Shown in pieces: positions 1 to 7,189 of a stretch of DNA of 64,000 bases. The first letter of the stretch is position 1. Every line of letters begins with the position of its first letter. The notes beneath the pieces were generated by a model. It did not search any database. It was not told the origin of the DNA and saw nothing but the letters and a program-made list of their open reading frames with translations. Origin of the DNA: Luteimonas sp. MC1572 (GTDB lineage: Bacteria; Pseudomonadota; Gammaproteobacteria; Xanthomonadales; Xanthomonadaceae); the NCBI RefSeq assembly GCF_016615815.1, contig NZ_CP067112.1, positions 186,001 through 250,000 on the forward strand, given 5' to 3'. Made by a program: the position numbers and the translations under genes.

Positions 1-722
1 CGTTCGGCCGGCGCGACGGCCTGCCGCGCATCGCTGCGCCGGACGTCCACCACGCGATGGGCAAGCCGCTCCCACCAGGTGTCGCCAGTGCCAGCCGGGT
101 CGCGCGGCGGAGCCTGCAAGGGCAACGCGTCCAGCTGCGCGGCAAAGACATCCAGGCGCGCCAGCGCGACCACGCGCGGGTCGTCGCCCAGGGCGTCCAG
201 CGCCGTGCGCTCCTGCACCAGCACCTGGCGGATGTCGAGGAAGCCGGGGTCGGTGACGGCGTCGAGCAGGCGCGCCGCCAGCGCGTAGGCGCGGCGGGCG
301 CCGTCGAGGTCGGCGGCCAGCAGCAGGCGCTGCTGGCCCTGCGCGAGCAGCAGTTCGATGTCGTCCAGTCGCAGTGCCTGCGCACCGCCTTCGACCGGCC
401 CGGCCAGGCGCTGCACGCTTTCCTCGAGCAGGGCGGCGCGCTGGCTGACGCCGAGCAGTTCGTCGCGCAGCACGCGGTTGGTGGTCTCGGCCTGCTGCAG
501 GCGCTTGCCCTGCGCCTGCTGGTTGCGGCGCACGGCGGCCATGCGCTCTTCGAGCGCGGTGAGTCGCTGCAGCTCTGCGGCGGCAGCGGCGAGGCGCTCG
601 GCGGACTGCGCCTGCCATGCCTGCCAGCCCAGCCACGCCGCGACCGGGAGTACGAGCAGCAGGAGCAGCCAGGCGAGGGCGGAGGTGCGGTGCGGTCGCG
701 CGGGAAGTTCGGGGGAGTTCAC
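1..722 (-). CDS. hemX: HemX-like protein, 3' end beyond window
   Basis: About 240 N-terminal residues are visible; the gene runs off the left edge. A short cytoplasmic N-terminus is followed by one membrane segment (about residues 15-33, rich in Leu/Val/Ala/Trp). A long Ala/Gln/Arg/Glu-rich coiled-coil-like periplasmic part then leads into a helical region with the motif LLLAADLDGARRAY, typical of HemX. HemX family proteins are encoded with haem genes and were once annotated as uroporphyrinogen-III methylase, but they lack that domain and their role is unclear. The start is taken as GTG at 722, 30 bp after the hemD stop; no ATG fits. The hemD-hemX order matches the usual gammaproteobacterial operon. 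Confidence 0.8.
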   Translation of the reverse strand, partial: MNSPELPARPHRTSALAWLLLLLVLPVAAWLGWQAWQAQSAERLAAAAAELQRLTALEERMAAVRRNQQAQGKRLQQAETTNRVLRDELLGVSQRAALLEESVQRLAGPVEGGAQALRLDDIELLLAQGQQRLLLAADLDGARRAYALAARLLDAVTDPGFLDIRQVLVQERTALDALGDDPRVVALARLDVFAAQLDALPLQAPPRDPAGTGDTWWERLAHRVVDVRRSDARQAVAPAE

Positions 723-752
723 GGCTGCAGGCGCGGGGTGGGGGCGCACATG

Positions 753-1532
753 TTAGGGCTTCGCCGCGGCTCCGGCGCAGGCGGCATCGAGCATGGCCGC
801 CGGGCGCGCGCTCGACGCCACTGCCGCCACGCGCAGGCCAAGGCCGCGGGCCAGCGTGGCGAGGCGTTCGCTGGCCGCGACCACGTGCGCGCGGCGCAGC
901 ACCGCAAGGGCGTCGTCCGGAAGCCGGGCGACGATGTGCTCGAGCGCCTCGCCGCTGCTGGCGAGCAGCCAGGCGGGCGCGTCGAGCGCGCGCAGTGCCG
1001 CGACCGCGCGCGGCGGAGGCGCGATCGGCACGCGCGCGTAGACGTTGGCGCGCAGCACCCGTGCGCCGCGGCCGGCGAGCGTGGTGGCGATCACGCCGCG
1101 GCCGCCGGGCGCGGTGACCAGGCCGATGTCGAGCCCGCGCACGGACCCCAGCGACGGCAGCGCGAGCAGGCCTTCGCTGTCCATCCGCTGCGGCGCATCC
1201 ACCGCGGCCACGCCTGCGCGGCGCAGGGCAAGCGCGGTGCCGGCGCCGACTGCCACGAACACCTGGCCCCGGCCGACGCGCAGCGCCCGCAACCGCACCG
1301 CCGCGGCGACCGCCGCCGGGCTGGTGAACAGCACTCGTGGCGCGGCGAGCGCGGCGCGCAGCGCGGCACGGGTGGTGCGGTCGCCGTGCGTTTCGATGCG
1401 CCACGGCGAGAGCGCCAGCGTGCGCGCGCCATGGCGCGCGGCGGCGCGCCGGATGGCGTCGTGGCCGCCCACCGGGCGCAGCGAGATGACGTAGCATCCG
1501 GACAGGCGTCCGGGCGTGGCGTTCGTGGGCAT
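753..1532 (-). CDS. hemD: Uroporphyrinogen-III synthase
   Basis: A 259-residue protein, the normal length for HemD, which closes and inverts ring D of hydroxymethylbilane in tetrapyrrole synthesis. The family is poorly conserved. What is visible: an N-terminal ISLRPVGGHDAIRRAAA segment, LFTSPAAVAAA near residue 90 (the family's FTSxxAV motif), VGAGTALALRR, an APGGRGV loop, and the C-terminal VVAASERLATLA segment typical of the two-lobed HemD fold. The ATG at 1532 is chosen because the protein starts directly before the conserved first strand. It is read with hemX downstream and diverges from the thioesterase gene across 60 bp. The call rests on family motifs plus hemX linkage. Confidence 0.85.
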   Translation of the reverse strand: MPTNATPGRLSGCYVISLRPVGGHDAIRRAAARHGARTLALSPWRIETHGDRTTRAALRAALAAPRVLFTSPAAVAAAVRLRALRVGRGQVFVAVGAGTALALRRAGVAAVDAPQRMDSEGLLALPSLGSVRGLDIGLVTAPGGRGVIATTLAGRGARVLRANVYARVPIAPPPRAVAALRALDAPAWLLASSGEALEHIVARLPDDALAVLRRAHVVAASERLATLARGLGLRVAAVASSARPAAMLDAACAGAAAKP

Positions 1533-1592
1533 CGCAGCAGCTTGGTGCCTGTCGATGCCCCCTGCAAGGCGCCGCCCGGCAGAGGACCACGC

Positions 1593-2051
1593 ATGAGCCT
1601 GGAAGATGAACTGCTTGCGCTTGACGCGCATTACCGGTCGATGCCGCCGGTCGCGGCGATGGCCGTCACCATTGCCGGCCACGATGGCGGCCAGCTGCGG
1701 CTGCGCGCGCCGCTGGCGCGCAACGTCAACGACAAGGGCTGCGCGTTCGGTGGCAGCCTGGTGTCGCTGATGACGCTCGCCGGCTGGGGCCTGGTGACGC
1801 TGCGCTGCGCGCAGCTGGGCATCAAGGCCGATGTTTTCGTCGCCGACAGCACGGTGCGCTACCTGGCGCCGCTGTATGCCGACCTCGAGGCCAGCGCGCG
1901 GCTCGAAGAAGGTGCGCACTGGAGCGACTTCGACGCGACATTGCGTGCGCGCGGCCGCGCCCGCGTCGCCATCGCCGCCACCGTGCCGCTGCCGGCGGGC
2001 GGCGAGGCCACCACCATGCGCGCCAGTTACGCCGCGATCGCCAGGGGTTAG
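1593..2051 (+). CDS. YiiD_C-type hotdog thioesterase
   Basis: A 152-residue single-domain protein resembling the C-terminal thioesterase domain of E. coli YiiD (FabY/thioesterase_put family, hotdog fold). Visible marks are the NVNDKGCAFGGSL segment around residues 45-57, the helix SLMTLAGWGL, and the strand KADVFVADSTVRYLAPL, which matches the usual hotdog helix-strand pattern. The substrate is probably an acyl-CoA or acyl-ACP thioester, but nothing in the sequence decides which. The ATG at 1593 follows a purine-rich AGAGGA stretch about 9 nt upstream. The adjacent lipoprotein gene starts 1 bp after its stop, so the two are probably co-transcribed. Confidence 0.75.
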   Translation: MSLEDELLALDAHYRSMPPVAAMAVTIAGHDGGQLRLRAPLARNVNDKGCAFGGSLVSLMTLAGWGLVTLRCAQLGIKADVFVADSTVRYLAPLYADLEASARLEEGAHWSDFDATLRARGRARVAIAATVPLPAGGEATTMRASYAAIARG

Positions 2052-2052
2052 C

Positions 2053-2520
2053 ATGCCGGCCACGCCGACTTCCGGATCCGTCGCCATGCGCTCACCGCCC
2101 TACGTCCCCGCGTCCGCCCGGGCTGTCCTGCTGCTGTGCGTCCTGTTGGTCGTGACTGCCTGCGCGAGCGCCCGCGGCAGGGGTGACGCCCTGCAGCGCG
2201 TGCAGTACGCGTACTCGGCGGCGATCCGCTGGGGGGATTTCGAGGGCGCCTGGAACATGGTGGAAGCGGAGTACCGCGAGAAGCATCCGATGACCGAGGT
2301 GCAGCTCGAGCGCTACAAGCAGATCCAGGTCTCGCACTACCGCGATCTCAGCGCCCAGGCCGGCGAGGACACGGCCGTGCGCGAGATCGACATCGGCGTG
2401 ATCAACCGCCACACGATGGCCGAGCGCAGCCTGCGCTACCAGGAAGCCTGGCGCTACGACGCCGACAGCCGCGCCTGGGTGTTGACCAGTGGCCTGCCGG
2501 ACTTCTGGCGCGGCGAGTAA
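2053..2520 (+). CDS. Small lipoprotein of unknown function
   Basis: A 155-residue protein with a lipoprotein signal: a hydrophobic AVLLLCVLLVV stretch ends in VTAC, and the Cys would be lipidated after cleavage. The mature part is charged and aromatic, with the segments QRVQYAYSAAIRWGDFEGAW and RYQEAWRYDADSRAWVL. This resembles secreted proteins with an NTF2-like or cystatin-like fold, but I recognise no named family. Two starts are possible. ATG 2053 has a good AGGGG ribosome site 6 nt upstream and lies 1 bp after the thioesterase stop; ATG 2086 would give a more compact signal peptide. The first is preferred on ribosome-site grounds. Confidence 0.7.
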   Translation: MPATPTSGSVAMRSPPYVPASARAVLLLCVLLVVTACASARGRGDALQRVQYAYSAAIRWGDFEGAWNMVEAEYREKHPMTEVQLERYKQIQVSHYRDLSAQAGEDTAVREIDIGVINRHTMAERSLRYQEAWRYDADSRAWVLTSGLPDFWRGE

Positions 2521-2552
2521 CGGGGCGCTTTGCGCCGCCGCCGGCGCTGGGC

Positions 2553-2558
2553 GACAAT
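2553..2558 (+). promoter_or_regulatory. -10-like box before yibN
   Basis: GACAAT sits 14 nt before the yibN ATG in otherwise GC-rich DNA. It matches the isolated GATAAT/TACAAT boxes seen before several other genes in the window. No convincing -35 box is visible. Confidence 0.4.
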
Positions 2559-2572
2559 CGCGGCCCGCTGCC

Positions 2573-3028
2573 ATGCTGGCCCCCGCCTTGAACCTTGAAG
2601 AACTGTCGGCCTTCGCCGGCCGCAACCCCATGCTCGCGCTGGCGCTCGCCGGCATCACCCTGGCGATCCTCTACACCGAGTTCGCACGCCTGTTCCGCGG
2701 CTTCAAGGGCCTGCGTCCGGCGGAGCTGACCGCGCTCATGAACCGCGAGAACGCGCTGGTCGTCGATCTGCAGCCGGCCGGCGACTTCGAGAAGGGACAC
2801 ATCCCGGGCTCGAAGAACGTGCAGATGAGCCAGTTCGATCCCGAGAACAAGCTGCTCGCCGGCGCCAAGGCGCTGCCGGTGGTGACCGTCTGCAAGACCG
2901 GCGTGACCGCGGCGCAGGCTGCCAAGCGACTGCGCAAAGCCGGTTTCGAACGGGTCTATGTGCTGGACGGCGGCATCGCCGCCTGGCAACAGGCCGACCT
3001 GCCGCTGGCCAAGGGCCGCGGCAAGTAG
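2573..3028 (+). CDS. Membrane-anchored rhodanese (YibN-like)
   Basis: A 151-residue protein with one N-terminal membrane segment (about residues 20-38) followed by a single rhodanese domain. The catalytic cysteine is Cys107 in the loop [10 protein letters not shown], where the family forms a persulfide intermediate. The fold motifs [19 protein letters not shown] and [11 protein letters not shown] are present. The order rhodanese, secB, gpsA mirrors E. coli yibN-grxC-secB-gpsA, here without grxC. The physiological sulfur acceptor is unknown; location beside secB suggests a link to envelope or export biology by synteny only. ATG 2573 begins the protein directly before the membrane segment. Confidence 0.85.
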   Translation: MLAPALNLEELSAFAGRNPMLALALAGITLAILYTEFARLFRGFKGLRPAELTALMNRENALVVDLQPAGDFEKGHIPGSKNVQMSQFDPENKLLAGAKALPVVTVCKTGVTAAQAAKRLRKAGFERVYVLDGGIAAWQQADLPLAKGRGK

Positions 3029-3044
3029 CGCGCCGGTCGCGTGC

Positions 3045-3050
3045 GATAAT
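3045..3050 (+). promoter_or_regulatory. -10-like box before secB
   Basis: GATAAT, 34 nt before the secB ATG, in the short yibN-secB gap. It suggests that secB has its own transcript besides read-through from yibN. A -35 element is not evident. Confidence 0.45.
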
Positions 3051-3084
3051 CCCCACTTTCCCGAATCCGCTGGAGTTTCCCCAG

Positions 3085-3609
3085 ATGTCCGACCAAGCCC
3101 AGAACGGCGCCGCCGGCGCAATTGCCGAACAGCCCGCCGGCCCGCAGTTCACCGTCGAGAAGATCTACGTCAAGGACGTGTCCTTCGAGGCGCCCAAGAC
3201 CCCGCAGGCGTTTGGCGAACAGGGCCAGCCGCAGCTGCAGATGAACCTCAACCAGCGCGTCACCCGTCTTGCCGACTCCGCCTTCGAGGTCGTGCTGGGC
3301 ATCAACCTGACCTGCAACATGGGCGAGGACAAGACCCTCTACGTGGTCGAGGTGCAGCAGGCCGGCATGTTCAACCTGGTGGACTTCGACGACCAGGCGC
3401 TCGACGTCATGCTCGGCACGCACTGCCCGGCGATCCTTTACCCGTATGCGCGCCAGGTCATCGGCGACCTGATCCAGGCGGGCGGCTTCACCCCGTTCCT
3501 GCTGCAGCCGATCAATTTCGAGTCCCTGTATGCCGAAGGCGTGCGCCAGCGTGCCGCGCAGCAGGCCGCAGGCGACCTGGCCAACACCGAGACCGGCGGC
3601 ACTGCCTGA
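3085..3609 (+). CDS. secB: Protein-export chaperone SecB
   Basis: A 174-residue protein, close to the usual 150-170. SecB forms a tetramer that keeps preproteins unfolded and delivers them to SecA. The conserved blocks are visible: [16 protein letters not shown] near residue 21, the central beta sheet [28 protein letters not shown], and the C-terminal [32 protein letters not shown], whose CP and YPYAR residues are near invariant. The C-terminus continues with an acidic/Ala-rich tail of about 25 residues. The start follows a TGGAGT ribosome site. gpsA begins 6 bp after the stop, as in E. coli. Confidence 0.97.
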   Translation: MSDQAQNGAAGAIAEQPAGPQFTVEKIYVKDVSFEAPKTPQAFGEQGQPQLQMNLNQRVTRLADSAFEVVLGINLTCNMGEDKTLYVVEVQQAGMFNLVDFDDQALDVMLGTHCPAILYPYARQVIGDLIQAGGFTPFLLQPINFESLYAEGVRQRAAQQAAGDLANTETGGTA

Positions 3610-3615
3610 GTGGTG

Positions 3616-4656
3616 ATGGAGCCCTCGGTCACGCAGGCGGCCAAGCCGGCGGTCGCGGTGCTGGGCGCCGGCTCCTGGGGCACGGCGCTGGCGGCGCTGA
3701 TCGCGCGCCACGACCATCCCACGGTCCTCTGGGGGCGTGATGCCACGGTGGTCGGCGCGATCGATGCCGACCACCAGAACCCGCGCTACCTGCAGGGCAT
3801 CGCCCTGCCGGCGTCGCTGCGCGCCACCACCGATCTGGCCGCGGCCCTGGCCACGGCCGACCTGGTGCTGGTCGTGGTGCCTTCGCATGCGTTTGCCGGG
3901 ACCCTGCGCGCGCTCGCGCCGCTGCGCCCCGCGCATGCCGGCGTGGCCTGGGCCACCAAGGGCTTCGAACCCGGTTCCGGGCGTTTCCTGCATGAGGTCG
4001 CCGCTGAAGTCATCGGCCCCGGCGTGCCGCTGGCGGTGGTGACCGGTCCGTCGTTCGCCATGGAGGTCGCGTCGGGGCTTCCGACCGCGCTCACCGTGCA
4101 TGGCGACGATCCCGCCTTCGCACAGGCGGTTGCCGACGTGCTGCACGGCCCCGCGTTCCGCGCCTACACCGGCGACGACATGCGTGGCGCCGAGCTGGGC
4201 GGCGCGATGAAGAACGTGCTGGCGGTGGCCACCGGCGTGGCGGACGGCATGAACCTGGGCCTCAACGCCCGCGCCGGGCTGATCACCCGCGGCCTCAACG
4301 AGATGCTGCGCCTCAACATCGCCATCGGCGGCAAGCCGGAAACCCTCATGGGCCTGGCCGGCCTCGGCGACCTGGTGCTGACCTGTACCGGCGACCTGTC
4401 GCGCAACCGCCGCCTGGGCCTGGCGCTGGGCCGCGGCCAGACGCTGGAAGACGCGGTGCGCGAGATCGGCCAGGTGGTGGAGTCGGTGCAGACGGCCGAC
4501 GAGGTCATGCGCCAGGCGGATGCCCACGGCGTCGAGCTGCCGATCGCCAGCAACGTGCGCGACGTGCTGCACGGCGACATCACCCCGGCCGAAGGCCTGG
4601 CGCGTCTGCTGGCACGCGAGCAGAAAGCCGAGTACCCGGCGAAGCTCTTCGCCTGA
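3616..4656 (+). CDS. gpsA: Glycerol-3-phosphate dehydrogenase [NAD(P)+]
   Basis: A 346-residue protein that reduces dihydroxyacetone phosphate to sn-glycerol 3-phosphate for phospholipid synthesis. The N-terminal Rossmann motif is [12 protein letters not shown] (from residue 15). The substrate-domain lysine helix begins [19 protein letters not shown], followed by [14 protein letters not shown] and the glycine-rich [20 protein letters not shown]. Two in-frame GTG codons lie just before ATG 3616; the ATG is chosen as the stronger codon. The stop codon lies inside the first unit of a tandem 8-bp repeat, and gene-free repetitive DNA follows. Confidence 0.96.
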   Translation: MEPSVTQAAKPAVAVLGAGSWGTALAALIARHDHPTVLWGRDATVVGAIDADHQNPRYLQGIALPASLRATTDLAAALATADLVLVVVPSHAFAGTLRALAPLRPAHAGVAWATKGFEPGSGRFLHEVAAEVIGPGVPLAVVTGPSFAMEVASGLPTALTVHGDDPAFAQAVADVLHGPAFRAYTGDDMRGAELGGAMKNVLAVATGVADGMNLGLNARAGLITRGLNEMLRLNIAIGGKPETLMGLAGLGDLVLTCTGDLSRNRRLGLALGRGQTLEDAVREIGQVVESVQTADEVMRQADAHGVELPIASNVRDVLHGDITPAEGLARLLAREQKAEYPAKLFA

Positions 4657-4698
4657 GCGCCTGAGCGCCTGAGCGCCTGAGCGCCTGAGCGCCTGAGC
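4651..4698 (+). repeat. Six tandem copies of GCCTGAGC
   Basis: Six perfect copies of the 8-bp unit GCCTGAGC follow one another, and a partial seventh (GC) follows. The first unit carries the last gpsA codons and its TGA stop. Because 8 is not a multiple of 3, the array puts a TGA in each of the three forward frames. Copy-number change by slippage would therefore leave gpsA unaffected. Confidence 0.95.
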
Positions 4699-4704
4699 GC
4701 TGTG

Positions 4705-4797
4705 GTGGCCGTGAGGCCTTCGCGGCTCATGTCCCCCGGCATCCGCCTGGCGGCGGATGCCTCCTCCTTGACTTCCCCGCGAAGGCCTCACGGCCAC
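4705..4797. repeat. Structured palindromic element, copy 1
   Basis: A perfect 21-bp outer inverted repeat (4705-4725 with 4777-4797) encloses a 50-nt core at 4726-4775. The core contains the conserved block CTCATGTCCCCCGGC, then a hairpin with variable middle ATCC/GGAT around a TGGC loop, then GCCTCCTCCTTGACTTC. The core recurs in reverse orientation at 4906-4955. No open frame or transposase accompanies it. It lies between gpsA and the converging Ax21 gene. Confidence 0.85.
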
Positions 4798-4881
4798 TTT
4801 GCGGCTCTGCGATGGCTACAAGTACGGAAGCGTACGCGAGCTTGCGGGCTTTGCCCTCAAACCACCGCGCGGTGCGGCGTA

Positions 4882-4978
4882 CCGGGTGCCAATGGCCTTG
4901 AGAGCGAAGTCAAGGAGGAGGCGATGGCCGCCAGGCCATCGCCGGGGGACATGAGCACTCAAGGCCATTGGTGCCCGG
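4882..4978. repeat. Structured palindromic element, copy 2 (inverted)
   Basis: The outer arms 4882-4902 and 4958-4978 pair over 21 positions with two non-Watson-Crick sites, both G-T; these would be G-U wobbles in a plus-strand RNA. The enclosed core (4906-4955) is the reverse complement of the copy 1 core except for eight positions, all in the inner hairpin, where GATG/CATC replaces the other copy's four pairs. The outer arms bear no resemblance to those of copy 1. Confidence 0.85.
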
Positions 4979-4995
4979 CACCCACCAGCACCACA

Positions 4996-5025
4996 CAAAA
5001 AAAACCCCGACCTTGCGGCCGGGGT
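4996..5025 (-). terminator. Intrinsic terminator of the Ax21-family gene
   Basis: Read on the minus strand, nine pairs (ACCCCGGCC with GGTCGGGGT, one G-U) close a GCAA tetraloop, and eight T residues follow. It lies about 50 bp after the stop of the Ax21-family gene and is a textbook rho-independent terminator. Confidence 0.9.
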
Positions 5026-5077
5026 CTATGTCGCACAGAGGGGAGAGAGTCCCTGTGCGATTTCCCATGGAACGGTG

Positions 5078-5644
5078 TTACCAGGTGAAGCGCGGGCCGA
5101 CGAACCATTCGGTGTCGCCGTCGGCGAACTTGACGTCGCCGTTGATGCCCCAGTTGGTGTTGAGCTTCAGGTTGGCGCCCAGGCGGCCGTAGAAATCGCC
5201 GTCGATGCCGCCGTCGTAGTCTTCGTAGCCGGCCAGCGCGTAGCCGTCAAAGTTCGTGGCCAGCAAGCCGCGCACGCCGACTTCGGTGCTCCAGCCGTCG
5301 AACTCCAGGTCGGTGCCGAGCACGCGGCCGGCGTCGAGCTTCTGGTACGCGACGCGGGCCAGCAGGTCGGCGCGCGGCGAGATCTCGAGGTTGTAGCCCA
5401 GGCCGACCTTCAGCTGGTCGATGTCGATGCTGGTGTTGTCGATCTCCTGGCTGCTGTAGCCGCCGAAGACGTGGAAATTGGGGTGGAACGAGAACGAGCC
5501 GTTGACACCGACGCCGTCGGCATCGACGTCGCCATTGGTGGCCTGGTAGCCGGCCTCGAGGTAGTTGTAGGAGACGCCTTCGGCAGCGGTAGCGGCAAAC
5601 GGCAGCGACGCCGCCAGGGTCATGGCGATCAGGGAGCGCTTCAT
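5078..5644 (-). CDS. ax21: Ax21-family outer-membrane protein
   Basis: A 188-residue exported protein. The signal peptide (MKRSLIAMTLAASLPFAATA) is cleaved near residue 20, and the mature protein starts AEGVSYNYLEAGYQATNGD. This closely resembles the N-terminus of Xanthomonas Ax21, and the rest alternates short aromatic strands, ending in Trp, like a small outer-membrane beta barrel. Ax21 was once proposed as a secreted quorum or immune signal, but the key papers were withdrawn, so a porin-like role is safer. A GAGG ribosome site precedes the ATG. The gene has a structured leader (5681-5743) and its own terminator, which points to an abundant single-gene transcript. Confidence 0.85.
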   Translation of the reverse strand: MKRSLIAMTLAASLPFAATAAEGVSYNYLEAGYQATNGDVDADGVGVNGSFSFHPNFHVFGGYSSQEIDNTSIDIDQLKVGLGYNLEISPRADLLARVAYQKLDAGRVLGTDLEFDGWSTEVGVRGLLATNFDGYALAGYEDYDGGIDGDFYGRLGANLKLNTNWGINGDVKFADGDTEWFVGPRFTW

Positions 5645-5680
5645 CTGGGAAAACCTCGTGCGTGCTTGTTGTTATTAGGT

Positions 5681-5743
5681 CCGGCCATGGGCAGCAGGGG
5701 AGGGAGAGAACCGATCGGGGAAATCGGAACCGCCCATGGCCGG
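5681..5743 (-). promoter_or_regulatory. Structured 5' leader of the Ax21-family gene
   Basis: On the minus strand a perfect 12-bp stem (5732-5743 with 5681-5692) encloses an inner hairpin with arms CCGAT/ATCGG and a pyrimidine-rich strand. A -10-like GAATAC at 5754-5749 would place the transcription start at about 5743, so the stem would be the very 5' end of the mRNA. Such terminal stems stabilise mRNAs of other outer-membrane proteins (ompA). The start site is inferred. Confidence 0.5.
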
Positions 5744-5794
5744 AGCACGTATTCTCGTCATCACGCGGTAACACCAGCTGAATAGTGAACTGGA

Positions 5795-5818
5795 CAGTGC
5801 AGGAACTTTCGTGCACTG
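5795..5818. repeat. Inverted repeat between trmL and the Ax21 gene
   Basis: CAGTGCA and TGCACTG arms are separated by 10 nt. It could be a regulator site upstream of the Ax21-family promoter or part of the trmL transcript end. No T-tract follows on either strand, so an intrinsic terminator is unlikely. Confidence 0.5.
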
Positions 5819-5831
5819 CCCGGGTCGGGGA

Positions 5832-6296
5832 TCACCCCGCGCCGTCGAACCCCATTTGCCGCCAGGCTTCGTACGCCACCACCGCCACCGCGTTGGACAG
5901 GTTGAGGCTGCGGTTGTCCGGACGCATGGGAAGGCGCAGCCGCTGGTGCGCTGGGATGCCGGCCATCACCGCATCCGGCAGGCCGCTGCTCTCGCGGCCG
6001 AACAGGAACGCGTCGCCACTGGCGTAGCGCGGCTGGTCGTAGCGGGCCTGGCCGTGGCTGCTGAGCGCGAACAGGCGCGTCGGCTGGATCTCGGCCAGCG
6101 CCGCATCAAGCGTGTCGTGCACCGCGAGCCGCGCGTACTCGTGGTAGTCGAGGCCCGCGCGCCTGAGTTGGCGGTCGTCGAGGTCGAAGCCCAGCGGCCG
6201 CACCAGGTGCAGGCGCGCGCCGGTGTTCGCGCACAGGCGGATCACGTTGCCCGTGTTGGGCGGGATTTCCGGCTGGAACAGGATGATGTCGATCAT
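5832..6296 (-). CDS. trmL: tRNA (cytidine/uridine-34 2'-O)-methyltransferase
   Basis: A 154-residue SPOUT (trefoil-knot) methyltransferase, the usual TrmL length (about 155). TrmL methylates the wobble ribose of the two tRNA-Leu isoacceptors using AdoMet. Conserved blocks are the N-terminal FQPEIPPNTGNVIRLCANTG, the middle HLVRPLGF, FLFGRESSGLP (knot motif 2) and LRLPMRPDNRSLNLSNAVAVV (knot motif 3, with the LNLS signature). ATG 6296 is chosen because the family starts directly at this first strand. The neighbours do not suggest an operon. Confidence 0.95.
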   Translation of the reverse strand: MIDIILFQPEIPPNTGNVIRLCANTGARLHLVRPLGFDLDDRQLRRAGLDYHEYARLAVHDTLDAALAEIQPTRLFALSSHGQARYDQPRYASGDAFLFGRESSGLPDAVMAGIPAHQRLRLPMRPDNRSLNLSNAVAVVAYEAWRQMGFDGAG

Positions 6297-6354
6297 CGCG
6301 ACTGGGCACGCGGCGTGTGGCGCCGCAGGATAGCCGCCGCCGCCGGGCGCATGG

Positions 6355-7068
6355 CTACCAGGCCATCGTTTCGCCGCGCCAGTCGAGGAAGCTGCCGCTG
6401 GCCGCCGGCGAAAGTCCTGCGATGACATCGAGCAGGCCACTCGCCGCCGCGTCCACCGGCTCGGTCGCCTGTGCGCCGCCCATGTCGGTCTGCACCCAGC
6501 CGGGATGGAACGCGGCGACCACGATGCCGCGCTCCGCCAGCGCCTGCGCCAGCAGCCGCGTCGCCATGTTCTGCGCGGCCTTGCCGATCGCGTAGCCCGG
6601 CGTGCCGAAACGCGCGGTCCCGGCGATCGAACCGAGCTGCGACGACAGGTTGGCGACGCGTGCGCCGTCGGCCAGCAGCGGCGCGAGCGCTTCGGTCACC
6701 AGCAGCGGGCCCAGCGCGTTGATGCGCAGGCTGTCCTCGAGCTGCGCCTGGTCGAGGTGCCCGAAGCGCTCGCCGGAGTGCAGCACGCCGGCGTTGTTGA
6801 TCAGCAGGTCGATGCGGCCATCGTCGCCGAGCACCAGTGGCAGCTCATGCGCCAGCCGCGCGCGGGACCTGCCGTCCGCCACGTCGAGCGGCAGCACGTG
6901 CAGGTGACCGGGGTGCGCGCCGGCCAGCGCATTGAGCGTGCCCGCCTTGCCGGGCTGCCTGCAGGTGGCGACCACCCGGTCGCCGCGTGCCAGCAACTGG
7001 CGGGTCAGTTCCAGGCCGAGGCCACGGTTGGCGCCGGTGATCAGCGCGTGCAGGGGAGGAGTGTCCAT
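6355..7068 (-). CDS. Short-chain dehydrogenase/reductase
   Basis: A 237-residue classical SDR. The cofactor motif is TGANRGLG (from about residue 11), then LDVADG, NNAGVL, the catalytic Ser in NLSSQLGS and the YAIGK motif that supplies Tyr and Lys. FHPGWVQTDMGG follows, as in SDRs related to C-factor/CsgA-like carbonyl reductases. The Arg-containing TCRQ segment after the second strand favours NADP. The substrate cannot be read from sequence. ATG 7068 is preferred over an in-frame ATG at 7083 because it places a typical short lead before the first strand. It is divergent from the M16 peptidase gene. Confidence 0.88.
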   Translation of the reverse strand: MDTPPLHALITGANRGLGLELTRQLLARGDRVVATCRQPGKAGTLNALAGAHPGHLHVLPLDVADGRSRARLAHELPLVLGDDGRIDLLINNAGVLHSGERFGHLDQAQLEDSLRINALGPLLVTEALAPLLADGARVANLSSQLGSIAGTARFGTPGYAIGKAAQNMATRLLAQALAERGIVVAAFHPGWVQTDMGGAQATEPVDAAASGLLDVIAGLSPAASGSFLDWRGETMAW

Positions 7069-7189
7069 GCCGCGAGCATGCACCAGCCGGCGTCGGCGTG
7101 CCGTGGCCGACCGGGACCAATGGCCCGGGGGCGGCGATGGCGGGGGGCGCTACCATCGCCGGTCGGACCGTACACAGGATCACCACACC

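Noticed and set aside
4651..4698. CRISPR array
   Set aside because: The unit is only 8 bp, there are no spacers between units and no cas genes.
2956..4797. Long minus-strand open frame opposite secB and gpsA
   Set aside because: Low-complexity product opposite two well-conserved genes; an effect of high GC.
5078..5644. Ax21 homologue as a quorum-sensing or immune signal
   Set aside because: The founding reports of that role were withdrawn; the sequence itself only supports an exported barrel-like protein.
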